Positions 8,823 through 17,031 of a stretch of 41,854 nucleotides of DNA are shown here, piece after piece. The notes beneath the pieces were generated by a model. It worked only from the letters and a program-made list of their open reading frames with translations. It was not told the origin of the DNA and searched no databases. This stretch comes from Pseudomonadota bacterium (lineage in GTDB: Bacteria; Desulfobacterota; Binatia; Binatales; Binataceae), in contig JAJPHI010000013.1 of the NCBI GenBank assembly GCA_021325355.1, forward strand, positions 1 to 41,854, given 5' to 3'. The position numbers and the translations under genes are program-made. Within the stretch, counting starts at the first letter, position 1. Each line of letters opens with the position of its first letter.

Positions 8823-10133
8823 CTAGCGCATCAGCTGTTGCAGGCCGCCGGGCGTCGAATACTTCGCGACGTTGTTGTAGGCGGCCGGCACCTGGGAATC
8901 GACGAAGATCGGCGTGCCGGACTTGTTGAACGTGAAGACGTAACTGACGTGGTCATTCTGCACGTCCCAGTAGTTCTCGATGATGCCGCCGAAGCCGGGT
9001 TGCGGCCCGTAGCTATCGTAGTTGTTGGGCGTGCCGCCGGTCCACACCACTTTCCAGAGCTTCATGTTGGAATCGTCGATGTCTTCGGCCAGTGTGAAAT
9101 AGTACTGCTTGTCGATATACATGCGGCGATTGCCATAGCAGTAGCCGGGATTGAGCGACGGGATGCGCCTGACATCGACGACATAGGCCGGACGTATCTC
9201 CCACGAGCCCCACGACGGCTTCGGCCATCCGAGCATCCCGTCATATTCTTCGGGAAATTTCGCCGCCGTCGGCACGTCGATTTTCTCCAGCGTCAGCAGA
9301 TTCTGTTCGCGCACCACCTTGCCGACGAACTTGCCGACGCCGCCGTTCCATCCCACGCGCTGGTCGTCCTTGACCATATCCGAGCCGAGGAGCGGCGAGC
9401 ATCGCGCCGACGAGGACAGCCGCAGCGAACGCCGCAGTGCGGGCACGAACGCATAGTCGTCCTCGTCTTTGAGGTTGTCCTGCCAGAAGAGCGTCAACGC
9501 CGCGGTGTAGCGCGACTGCTCGGGCAGTTCGACCATCAGCCACTCCGAATACCAGGCGCCCGCGGCGAGCGGATCGGTGCGTGGGACGCCGGGCTGCCAG
9601 TTGTAATCGAGCTGGCGATAGACCGCATCGACGATTTCCGCCGCCCAGCTACCGAAGCGATCCTTGGTGTAAAAGGCGCCGGCATTGTTGAGGTCGATGC
9701 CGACAGCGGTCAGGTAGCCCTGCATCCGGTAGGTGACGTTGGCGGCGATCTGGGTGCCGGCGTCAGGACCGCTCGGATGCGGAAACGGCAGACCCGCGAC
9801 ATAGTTATCGAGGCGATAGCGACCGTCGGGCAATTGGCTCAGGCGCGTCTGGCTGCCGTATTTTTCGGTAGCCTCGACGTAGTCCTTCGGCAGTTCGAAG
9901 GTCTGCGGCTTGCCGACATGAATCTCGACGTCAGGGGGCATCTTCCAGAAGCCGCCGCCCTGGAAGAAGTACTGCACGCCCTCGGAGAAGCAGTCCTTGT
10001 ATTGTTGCCAGTTGGCCATGGTGATGACGGTGCCGGGTTGCGCATTGCAATCCGCCCGGCCGAGGCGCGGGCTCCCCAACGCGGCAACAAGCAGGATTAT
10101 CAAGACAGACGAGAACCGGTAGCGCGTTAACAT
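8823..10133 (-). CDS. DUF1329 family exported protein
   Basis: A 436-residue protein with a cleavable signal peptide (first 27 residues, ending GRA-DC). The body matches the DUF1329 family, whose members have a lipid-binding fold related to LolA and often occur with RND exporters in envelope lipid trafficking. Typical segments are the WP/WGSWEIRP block, the RRMYIDKQYYF strand and the FVDSQVP C-terminus. The ATG at 10133 is fixed by a strong GGGAGGGG ribosome binding site 8 bp upstream and by the signal peptide. Unlike many relatives it has no DUF1302 or RND gene beside it. A -35 TTGACA is visible in its 5' region. Confidence 0.88.
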   Translation of the reverse strand: MLTRYRFSSVLIILLVAALGSPRLGRADCNAQPGTVITMANWQQYKDCFSEGVQYFFQGGGFWKMPPDVEIHVGKPQTFELPKDYVEATEKYGSQTRLSQLPDGRYRLDNYVAGLPFPHPSGPDAGTQIAANVTYRMQGYLTAVGIDLNNAGAFYTKDRFGSWAAEIVDAVYRQLDYNWQPGVPRTDPLAAGAWYSEWLMVELPEQSRYTAALTLFWQDNLKDEDDYAFVPALRRSLRLSSSARCSPLLGSDMVKDDQRVGWNGGVGKFVGKVVREQNLLTLEKIDVPTAAKFPEEYDGMLGWPKPSWGSWEIRPAYVVDVRRIPSLNPGYCYGNRRMYIDKQYYFTLAEDIDDSNMKLWKVVWTGGTPNNYDSYGPQPGFGGIIENYWDVQNDHVSYVFTFNKSGTPIFVDSQVPAAYNNVAKYSTPGGLQQLMR

Positions 10134-10210
10134 GTTGTTGTCCCCTCCCAACCAATTTGCTGGCACCAGCTTTGATTTGCGGTACCAGTTTTTAAATCCC
10201 CGTACCCCGC

Positions 10211-10239
10211 CAGCTACGCCGCAAAAATTTTATTGTCAA
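10211..10239 (-). promoter_or_regulatory. Candidate promoter of the DUF1329 gene
   Basis: On the minus strand a perfect TTGACA (10239-10234) is followed after 17 bp by TAGCTG (10216-10211), a poor -10. It sits about 80 bp before the ATG at 10133. The rest of the 385-bp gap (10134-10518) holds a short direct repeat (10155-10188) and the terminator of the next gene; no gene is seen there. Confidence 0.45.
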
Positions 10240-10439
10240 GAGGGGGTCGTGAAATTGTTTGCCGATGATCGCCGCGCCGCGCTCCGGTGCAGATCCGCCG
10301 TGGCGCGGAATCAGGCGTCTATTGATGCGAGCGGCGATCCGATGCGATCGGCGCGTGCGGCGCCGTTCGGGTGAATTTTTCCCGATGGCCGGGATGGGCA
10401 AAGACGGGCGGGAATTGCGGCAAAGTATCGGCGCCGACG

Positions 10440-10476
10440 CGCCAGGGGAGGCGGACGGCGTCAGCCTCCCCTGGCG
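10440..10476 (-). terminator. Terminator hairpin after the CoA lyase gene
   Basis: A perfect 13-bp inverted repeat, CGCCAGGGGAGGC (10440-10452) and GCCTCCCCTGGCG (10464-10476), with an 11-nt loop. It lies 43 bp beyond the stop of the minus-strand lyase gene. No T-run follows, so the mechanism may not be classical. Confidence 0.7.
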
Positions 10477-10518
10477 GATGCGGTCAGGCGCGACGTCTCG
10501 AGCGCCGACGCGGATTGC

Positions 10519-11556
10519 TCAGGCCACGCGGCGCATCAGTTCGAGGATATCGTAGCCGGTGATGGCGCGACTCTTTTCCGACCATTCTTTCAATTCGGCC
10601 TGACTGACCATCCCGGCCTGCGCGCCCTTGGCGAGGTCCATCAGCGCGATCTTGATCGTTGCCTCGTCGATCATCTCGCCGCTCTTCGGATCGGCCATCG
10701 AACCGCCGCCCTTCTCATGATAGAGCCGGATCACGCGCCGCGCCTCTTCGACCTGATCGGTGGTCGGCGTGAAGACCTCGTTGCAGATCGGCGCCTGCTG
10801 CGGATGGATCACCCAGGTGCCGTCCATGCCGAGATTAGCGGCGCCCTGATTTTTCTCGCGCAGGCCACGCTGAAGCTCGGCCACCCGTTCGGGCGAATCT
10901 TCCTTGCGCCAGAGCCGCAGGTAGACGTTATCGACGGCGTGGAGGCCGGCAGCCTTCGCCGCAACCACCACCGCCTGTTTGGCGTAATGAAAGTTCTGAT
11001 TCTGGTTTTCGACGATCTCGCGGATACCCAGGTTGGCGGCGAAGTCGGCGATGCCGAAGACGAGTCCGGCCATCCGTGGCGAAGCGGTGGCAATCTCGTA
11101 GGCGTGGACCAGCGCCTGCGGGGTCTCGATCAGCGATTCGATCTGCAACTGGTACTTCCATCCGGCGCGCTTCTCGAGATCATCGAGGAGCCGCGCGACC
11201 TGCTTGATCTCCTCGCCGTTGCGGGTCTTCGGCAGCATGATGCCGTGGAAGCGATTCGGCGCGCCGAGCACGATAGCTTCGATATCGCCCTTGAAGAACG
11301 GTGAGTGGATATTGTTGGGCCGGACGGTCACGACCTTGCGCCCGAAGTCGAGCGTGTTGAGCGCCTCGACCATCACCTTGCGGCTCTTCTCGCCCTTGAA
11401 TTCGTAGGGGCAGGCATCCTCGAAGTCCGCCATGACGTGATCGACCGGGGATTTTTGCGGGTCGGCGGCGTTCTGATGCAGTTTGAGATTATGACCGGGA
11501 TAGGTCATCTCGGTGCGCGGGATGACGAAACGGGCGCCGTTTTCAAGCACAAACAT
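10519..11556 (-). CDS. HpcH/HpaI aldolase / citrate lyase beta-type CoA lyase
   Basis: A 345-residue TIM-barrel lyase of the CitE / malyl-CoA lyase superfamily, which cleaves or forms 3-hydroxyacyl-CoA esters with Mg2+. Seen: VMADFEDACP (the DLEDAVP position), KVVTVRPNN (substrate Arg), IMLPKTRNGEEI, QIESLIETPQAL with a metal-binding Glu, and GIADFAANLG with the metal-binding Asp. The exact substrate (malyl-CoA, methylmalyl-CoA or citramalyl-CoA) cannot be read from sequence. The frame is open upstream to 11652, but ATG 11556 matches the family N-terminus. It is divergent from a dehydrogenase gene across a 312-bp gap holding a palindrome. Confidence 0.85.
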   Translation of the reverse strand: MFVLENGARFVIPRTEMTYPGHNLKLHQNAADPQKSPVDHVMADFEDACPYEFKGEKSRKVMVEALNTLDFGRKVVTVRPNNIHSPFFKGDIEAIVLGAPNRFHGIMLPKTRNGEEIKQVARLLDDLEKRAGWKYQLQIESLIETPQALVHAYEIATASPRMAGLVFGIADFAANLGIREIVENQNQNFHYAKQAVVVAAKAAGLHAVDNVYLRLWRKEDSPERVAELQRGLREKNQGAANLGMDGTWVIHPQQAPICNEVFTPTTDQVEEARRVIRLYHEKGGGSMADPKSGEMIDEATIKIALMDLAKGAQAGMVSQAELKEWSEKSRAITGYDILELMRRVA

Positions 11557-11822
11557 CGGGTTGAATTGTCTCCAAAAGGGGATTTGATTACGCGGCCATT
11601 GCTGAAGCTCAGCAACGGCGCGAAGCGCCATCTTCGCGCGATCGCGCGCCAAGTGTAAATACCGCCACTTTCGCCATCGTGTGACTAGCCCGGTCTTACG
11701 CGGTACGAAAGTGCACGAGCTGGCACCATCTGAGCCATCTTTATCTCAAGCCGAGCCTAGTAATTCCTAGCCAAAGAAACTTGCGACAAGTTGGTCAAGT
11801 CGGTACGCTGGGAAGACTTTTC

Positions 11823-11840
11823 GCTGAACGGCTGTTCAGC
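11823..11840. promoter_or_regulatory. Palindromic operator candidate (TetR-like)
   Basis: GCTGAAC-GGCT-GTTCAGC is a perfect 7-bp inverted repeat with a 4-bp centre. The TGAAC...GTTCA core is the shape bound by many TetR-family repressors. It ends 28 bp before the ATG of the dehydrogenase gene, where it could control initiation, and lies in the divergent gap (11557-11868) shared with the CoA lyase gene. No regulator gene is adjacent. The rest of the gap shows only a small palindrome, ACTTG-CGA-CAAGT. Confidence 0.5.
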
Positions 11841-11868
11841 ACAATCAATTATCAAGGTAAACGGCGGC

Positions 11869-12918
11869 ATGAAAGCAATTGTCTTCGAACGCAATGGAGG
11901 CTGCGAGGTTCTGCGCTACACCGAGACGCCCACCCCGAAGGCGGGGCCCAACGACGTCGTCATCCAGGTCAAAGCGTCGGCCTGCAATTTCAACGACATC
12001 TGGGCGCGGCGCGGCCTTCCGGGAATGAAGATAATTCTGCCGCATATTTCCGGTTCCGACGCCTCCGGCGTGGTCGTCGAGACGGGCAGTGAGGTGCGCA
12101 ATGTCCGCGTCGGGGACGAGGTGGTGGTCCATTGCGGAATCTCCTGCCGGGAGTGCGATTACTGCACGCGCGGCGAAGAGTTTTTCTGTCCGCAGTTCAA
12201 GATCTGGGGTTTTCAAACCGGTCCGCTGGACGGCGCCCATGGCGATTATTGCCGCGTACCGGCGGTCAATGTCCTGCCGAAGCCGCGCAACCTGAGCCAC
12301 GTCGAAGCGGCCACGATGCCGCTCGTGCTGGTGACGGTGTGGCGGATGCTGGTGACGCGGGCGCGCATCCAGGCCGGCGACTTCGTGCTGATCTGGGGCG
12401 CGGCGGGCGGTTTGGGCGTGATGGCGATCCAGGTTGCGAAGCTGTACAACGCGCGCCCGATCGCGGTGGCCTCGAGCGATGACAAGCTCGAATTGTGCAG
12501 CCAGCTCGGCGCGGAATTCGTGCTGCATCGCAAGAAACACGACGTTTTCCAGGAGGTGCGCAAGATTACCAACGGCCGCCGCGCCGATATCGTTTTCGAG
12601 CATACCGGCTCGGACACCTGGCCGTTATCGATGCAATGCCTCAAATGGGGCGGCACCATCGTCACCTGCGGGGCGACCTCGGGCTTCGACGCCCATATGG
12701 ATATCCGGCTCTTGTGGAACAAACAGCAGAATTATCTCGGCTCCCATCTCGGCAACAAAGGCGAGCTGATGGACGCGATGCGCTTTGTCGAGCGCGGGTT
12801 GATTAAGCCCGTCGTCGGCAAGGTGCTGCCGCTGCGCGAGATAGCTCACGCGCAGGAGCTGATGGAAACCAACACCATCGCCGGCAAAATCGCCATGATC
12901 CCGCCCGCCGCCGCTTAG
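11869..12918 (+). CDS. Zinc-binding medium-chain dehydrogenase/reductase
   Basis: A 349-residue MDR enzyme. It has the N-terminal GroES-like domain, a structural-zinc lobe with four Cys spaced C-x2-C-x2-C-x7-C (about residues 94-107), and a Rossmann fold with GAAGGLGVMAIQVAK. Several segments (HISGSDASGVV, LIWGAAGGLG, IVFEHTGSDTWP, DIRLLWNKQQNYLGSH) resemble crotonyl-CoA carboxylase/reductase and acryloyl-CoA reductase relatives more than classical alcohol dehydrogenases, so an enoyl-CoA-type substrate is possible; true Ccr proteins are longer and lack the zinc lobe. The ATG at 11869 gives the standard MKAIVFERNG start; 26 upstream codons are also open. It is divergent from a CoA lyase, hinting at a shared acyl-CoA role. 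Confidence 0.85.
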   Translation: MKAIVFERNGGCEVLRYTETPTPKAGPNDVVIQVKASACNFNDIWARRGLPGMKIILPHISGSDASGVVVETGSEVRNVRVGDEVVVHCGISCRECDYCTRGEEFFCPQFKIWGFQTGPLDGAHGDYCRVPAVNVLPKPRNLSHVEAATMPLVLVTVWRMLVTRARIQAGDFVLIWGAAGGLGVMAIQVAKLYNARPIAVASSDDKLELCSQLGAEFVLHRKKHDVFQEVRKITNGRRADIVFEHTGSDTWPLSMQCLKWGGTIVTCGATSGFDAHMDIRLLWNKQQNYLGSHLGNKGELMDAMRFVERGLIKPVVGKVLPLREIAHAQELMETNTIAGKIAMIPPAAA

Positions 12919-12946
12919 TCTCGGCCCGACTCCCGACCCGTATTGC

Positions 12947-12976
12947 GCCGGCGCGAATCCGCGGCTTCGCGCCGGC
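12947..12976 (+). terminator. Hairpin after the dehydrogenase gene
   Basis: A perfect 11-bp inverted repeat, GCCGGCGCGAA (12947-12957) and TTCGCGCCGGC (12966-12976), with an 8-nt loop, 28 bp after the stop. No T-run follows. The rest of the gap to 13191 shows nothing I can support. Confidence 0.6.
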
Positions 12977-13191
12977 CCATGATTATAACGCCCGCCGACG
13001 ATAAAGCTTCGACCCTGCGCCACGCTGCGCGGGCGCTCACGGCGGATAAACTTCGGGCGCGAACTTGCTCATCCTGCGGCCGTAAAAGAGCGCGTTCGCT
13101 AGATCACGCAAAACGTAGACACCGACAGCGCTGACCGTTCGCCATGGTAAATCCTGCACAGATTTGCTACTGAAAGGAAATGGTCAGCAAA

Positions 13192-14214
13192 ATGATAAAA
13201 TTTACGGCGCTTTTAGCTAGCGCGTTCGCCCTGCTGATCGCGTTAGCGGGAGCCGCGCGGGCCGATCAAGTTGTTTTTGCCACCGATCGTCTTGGCACTT
13301 TCGGCAAACTCGACCTGACGACCGGCGTCTTCACCAAAGTCTCTGCGGTGCCGGCATTGTCGGGCCTTGGCATGATTGGCAATACGCTTTACGGCGCCGG
13401 CTTATACACCAACGTCCTGTATCAGATCGATGTCGCCGACGGCACTGCTGCCGAAGTCGGCACGGGCATCATTGCGATCGCGGCGTTCGGCTCGACGATG
13501 ACCGGATTGTACGGGCTCGACAACGGCGGCAACCTGTGGTCGGTCGATGCGGCGACGGGCAAGGCCACGTATATCGGCCAGACCAACCTGCCGGTGGCCA
13601 GTTCGTGCGAGAATTGGCTTTCGTCGGGTTCCTCGACCCTCTATGCGTCAGAGGGCACGGGAAACGGCCTCTATGCGATCGACACAACGACGGGCGTGGC
13701 GACGGAAATCGGCGTCGGCAATGCGGGCGCGCTGGTGCTGCAGAACGGCACGCTCTATGCCGCCGGCGGCTGCCCGGATAACGCGGTTAACATCATCGAT
13801 CCGGAGACCGGCGGCGCTACTTTCGTGGCTGACCTGTCGGGTAACTTTCGCGGAGCGACGCTGGCGGGATTGGCGCCGTCGCCCTCGCAGCAGACCGTGT
13901 TCGGGATCACGGCGCAGGTAGTCGATATCGCCCTGTCGGGCACCACGCTGACGCTGAATCTGCAGTTGACCAACGGCAATGCGCGGACGGTGAGCAATCT
14001 GCGCATCAATTCGATTGCGCTAAGTCCAGCGGCGGACGCCACGCTGAGCGCGCCGACTCTACCCTATACGGTTGGCAATATCGCTCCGGGAACCGCGGCG
14101 ACAGTGCCGATGTCGATCACGATCACCAGCGGACTGCCGCAACTCCAGATGATCGAATCGGGGACGTTTTCGACGAACGTCAATTTCAAATTCAGCCAGA
14201 AGATAACGCCCTAG
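13192..14214 (+). CDS. Secreted beta-propeller-like repeat protein
   Basis: A 340-residue exported protein with a signal peptide (about 23 residues, ending ARA-DQ). Residues 25-230 contain repeated short strands of the type L(Y/W)-x-(I/V)D-(A/T)-x-(T/D)G-x-A-(T/E)-x-(I/V)G, at least five copies, as in beta-propellers. A C-terminal domain with NGNARTVSNLRI and APGTAATVPM resembles an Ig-like or CARDB-type fold. An AAGGA lies 13 bp before the ATG at 13192 and only 1 bp before the ATG at 13180, so the second ATG is preferred. Function unknown; likely a cell-surface or periplasmic binding protein. Confidence 0.75.
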   Translation: MIKFTALLASAFALLIALAGAARADQVVFATDRLGTFGKLDLTTGVFTKVSAVPALSGLGMIGNTLYGAGLYTNVLYQIDVADGTAAEVGTGIIAIAAFGSTMTGLYGLDNGGNLWSVDAATGKATYIGQTNLPVASSCENWLSSGSSTLYASEGTGNGLYAIDTTTGVATEIGVGNAGALVLQNGTLYAAGGCPDNAVNIIDPETGGATFVADLSGNFRGATLAGLAPSPSQQTVFGITAQVVDIALSGTTLTLNLQLTNGNARTVSNLRINSIALSPAADATLSAPTLPYTVGNIAPGTAATVPMSITITSGLPQLQMIESGTFSTNVNFKFSQKITP

Positions 14215-14227
14215 TTCCTCGCCAAAG

Positions 14228-14264
14228 CGCCGCGGAACCGACCGTCGCGAAGGTCGCCGCGGCG
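14228..14264. terminator. Bidirectional terminator hairpin
   Basis: Paired arms CGCCGCGG (14228-14235) and CCGCGGCG (14257-14264), then an AAC bulge, then CGACC (14239-14243) with GGTCG (14252-14256), and an 8-nt loop. It lies between the convergent secreted-protein and glycogen phosphorylase genes. Confidence 0.7.
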
Positions 14265-14324
14265 GCGAGGCTTTAGACGGCGAGCTTTCGTCGATGCCGG
14301 CGCGGCGCGCGCAGGCGAGCGGCG

Positions 14325-16769
14325 CTAATCGCTCAGGTGCCAGATATCACGAGCGTATTCGCGCACTGCGCGATCGCTGGAGAAGCGCCCGATCCGCGCC
14401 ACATTCAGGATCGATTTGCGCCGCCAACTGCCACGCTGCGCGTACTCGCGCGAGATTGCCTCCTGGGTCTCGATATATGCGGCGAAATCGGCAAGCACCA
14501 TGTATTCGTCGCGGCCGAGCAGGCTCTCGCGCACCCAGCGGAACAGATCGGGTTCGCGCGGCAGAAAGCGGCCGTCCGCGATCGCGTCGAGCACGCGCCG
14601 GATGCGCTCGTCCTGGTGATAGTAGCGCGAGGGCTGATAGTCGCCGCGCTGCGTGAGCTCGGCGATTTCACCCGCCGTCAGACCGAAGATAAAGATATTC
14701 TCGGGGCCGACGGCGTCGCGGATTTCGATATTGGCGCCGTCGAGCGTGCCGATCGTGAGCGCCCCATTCATCGCGAATTTCATGTTGCCGGTGCCCGACG
14801 CTTCGCGGCCGGCGGTGGAAATCTGCTCGGAGAGATCGGCGGCGGGAATAATCCTTTCGGCCAGCGAGACGCGGTAGTCGGGCACGAAGGCCACCTTCAA
14901 CAGGCCGTGGGTGCGGGCGTCGTTGTTGACGACATCGGCGACGCAATTGATTAACTTGATAATCAGCTTGGCCGCCCAGTACCCCGGCGCCGCCTTCCCG
15001 GCGATGATATACGAGCGCGGCACGATCGGATCGACATGGTCCTCGACCACGCGCAGATACTGGTAAACGATGCCGAGCAGCATCAGGAGCTGGCGTTTGT
15101 ATTCGTGGATGCGCTTGGCCTGCACGTCGAACAGGGATTCGGGATCAAGGTCAAGCTGCAGCAGACGATGGACGGTGGTCGCGAGCCGCTCCTTGTTCTC
15201 GCGTTTGATAGCGGTGAACTCGGCGTGCAGACCTTCATCGCCGGCGTGCTGTTCGAGGACCCGCAGGCGTTCGAGGTCGGTGACCCAGCCGTCGCCGATC
15301 AGCCGGGTCAGCAGGTTGGCTAAGCGCGGATTGGCAAGCAGCAGCCAGCGCCGCTGCGTCACCCCATTGGTCTTGTTGTTAAAACGCTCGGGCCAGAGCT
15401 CGTGGAATTCCGGGGCCAGCCGCGTCTTAACCAGTTCCGAGTGCAGTTCTGAGACGCCGTTTATCGAATGACTGCCGACCATCGCGAGATGGGCCATGCG
15501 GACCTCGCCGCCGTTGGCGTAGGGGTCGATGATCGCAATCCGGCCGAGCTTCTCGCTCTGCTCACCCCAGACTGTGGCGGCGTGACCGCGCAGCCGTGAA
15601 TCGATTTCGCGGATGATCTGCAGATGGCGCGGAATCACGTGTTCGAGCAGCGCCAGCGGCCAGCGCTCGAGCGCCTCGGGCATCAGCGTATGGTTGGTGA
15701 AGGCGACCGTCGCGTTGGTAATCTCCCACGCGGCGCCCCATTCGAGGCCGTATTCGTCGAGCAGCAGGCGCATCAGCTCGGCGATAGCCAGAGTCGGATG
15801 GGTATCATTGAGCTGAATCGCGACGCGCGACGGCAGGTCGCGGATATCGTCTTCGCCGCGCCGGCTGAAGCCGCGCAGGATATCGCGGATAGCGCAGCCG
15901 ACAAAGAAATACTCCTGCATCAGGCGCAATTCGCGACCCGCTTGAATGGAGTCCGAGGGGTAGAGAATTTTCGAGAGCGTCTCGGAGACAATCTTCTGTT
16001 CGACCGCCTTGACGTAGTCGCCGGAGTTGAAAATGCGAATATCGAATTCGTCGGAAGCGCGCGCGGCGAACAGGCGCACGAAGTTGACGGTTTTTCCGCC
16101 ATAGCCGGCGATCAGCAGGTCGGAGGGCAAGCCGACGAGCGGACGTTGATCGACCCATCGCGGCTGATAGCGGCCTTGACGATCGTCGTGCTCGATCCGC
16201 CCGTAGACCGGCACCACGCAGGCCTCTTCGGGACGTGGAATAAGCCAGGGCGAGGGATCCTGCTGCCAGGCATCGGGCGCTTCGACCTGGTAACCGTCGC
16301 GAACTTCCTGGCGGAACAAGCCGAACTCATAGTTGATGCCGTAGCCGTAGCCGGGCATATCCAGCGAGGCCATCGAATCGAGGAAACAGGCAGCGAGTCG
16401 CCCGAGTCCGCCATTGCCGAGCGCCGCGTCATGCTCTTCATCGAAAAGCGCCTGCAGGTCGATGCCGCGCGCCGCCAGTAGCTCGCGACACATCTCGCGA
16501 ATCCCGAGGTTAAGCAGGTTGTTGTCGAGCGAGCGACCGATCAGGAATTCGAGCGAGAGATAGTAGACCCGCTTGGCGTCGCGGCGGTCGAAGCGCGCCC
16601 GCGTCGCCAGCATCCGATCGACCAGCAGGTCGCGCAACGCCATCGCCACCGCGGTGTACCAATCGCGTTTGCGTAGCTGGCCGCGCGACTTGGCCAGGGT
16701 GAAACGGATGTGATGCTCGATCAGGGCCGCGAGCGATGCGCGGGTTGCCGCCTCAAAAGTCTCGGTCAC
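14325..16769 (-). CDS. glgP: Glycogen/maltodextrin phosphorylase
   Basis: PLP-dependent GT35 enzyme releasing glucose-1-phosphate from alpha-1,4-glucans in the cytoplasm. The 814-residue length is normal for the family. Seen: YLSLEFLIGRSL and ALGNGGLGRLAACFLDS near residues 70-140, RIHEYKRQLL, and the PLP-lysine segment EASGTGNMKFAMNG with its Lys near residue 650. The start ATG at 16769 is the only one giving the full N-terminal helix. It is convergent with the secreted-protein gene and divergent from glycerate kinase; the 262-bp gap to that gene (16770-17031) shows no clear signal. No other glycogen genes are nearby. Confidence 0.96.
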   Translation of the reverse strand: MTETFEAATRASLAALIEHHIRFTLAKSRGQLRKRDWYTAVAMALRDLLVDRMLATRARFDRRDAKRVYYLSLEFLIGRSLDNNLLNLGIREMCRELLAARGIDLQALFDEEHDAALGNGGLGRLAACFLDSMASLDMPGYGYGINYEFGLFRQEVRDGYQVEAPDAWQQDPSPWLIPRPEEACVVPVYGRIEHDDRQGRYQPRWVDQRPLVGLPSDLLIAGYGGKTVNFVRLFAARASDEFDIRIFNSGDYVKAVEQKIVSETLSKILYPSDSIQAGRELRLMQEYFFVGCAIRDILRGFSRRGEDDIRDLPSRVAIQLNDTHPTLAIAELMRLLLDEYGLEWGAAWEITNATVAFTNHTLMPEALERWPLALLEHVIPRHLQIIREIDSRLRGHAATVWGEQSEKLGRIAIIDPYANGGEVRMAHLAMVGSHSINGVSELHSELVKTRLAPEFHELWPERFNNKTNGVTQRRWLLLANPRLANLLTRLIGDGWVTDLERLRVLEQHAGDEGLHAEFTAIKRENKERLATTVHRLLQLDLDPESLFDVQAKRIHEYKRQLLMLLGIVYQYLRVVEDHVDPIVPRSYIIAGKAAPGYWAAKLIIKLINCVADVVNNDARTHGLLKVAFVPDYRVSLAERIIPAADLSEQISTAGREASGTGNMKFAMNGALTIGTLDGANIEIRDAVGPENIFIFGLTAGEIAELTQRGDYQPSRYYHQDERIRRVLDAIADGRFLPREPDLFRWVRESLLGRDEYMVLADFAAYIETQEAISREYAQRGSWRRKSILNVARIGRFSSDRAVREYARDIWHLSD

Positions 16770-17031
16770 AATTTGAGTGTCCTAGCAAGGAGCGCACCAT
16801 CTTTTTTGTTAATATCGTCAATCGCTCGATATCGCGACTTAACGCATCCCAGTGCGACCTGTGTTAAATGGATTGGCGACTGCTGTGGACACACCCCCGC
16901 CCCCACCTGCACCATCTCGAATCGTCGTGCTCACAATCTACGCGTCAGTTGATCAGATTTGAAGCACTCCTTGCGCCAGCCATGGGTGATTTTCAACAAT
17001 TCCGCGCGCATGATCGTCCATTGAGCGAATC

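Noticed and set aside
8583-10130. 515-codon open frame on the plus strand
   Set aside because: Antisense shadow of the DUF1329 gene, which has a signal peptide and a strong ribosome binding site.
12943-13134. 63-codon plus-strand frame between the dehydrogenase and the secreted protein
   Set aside because: Starts inside a hairpin, has no ribosome binding site, and its Arg/Ala composition is that of GC-rich noncoding DNA.
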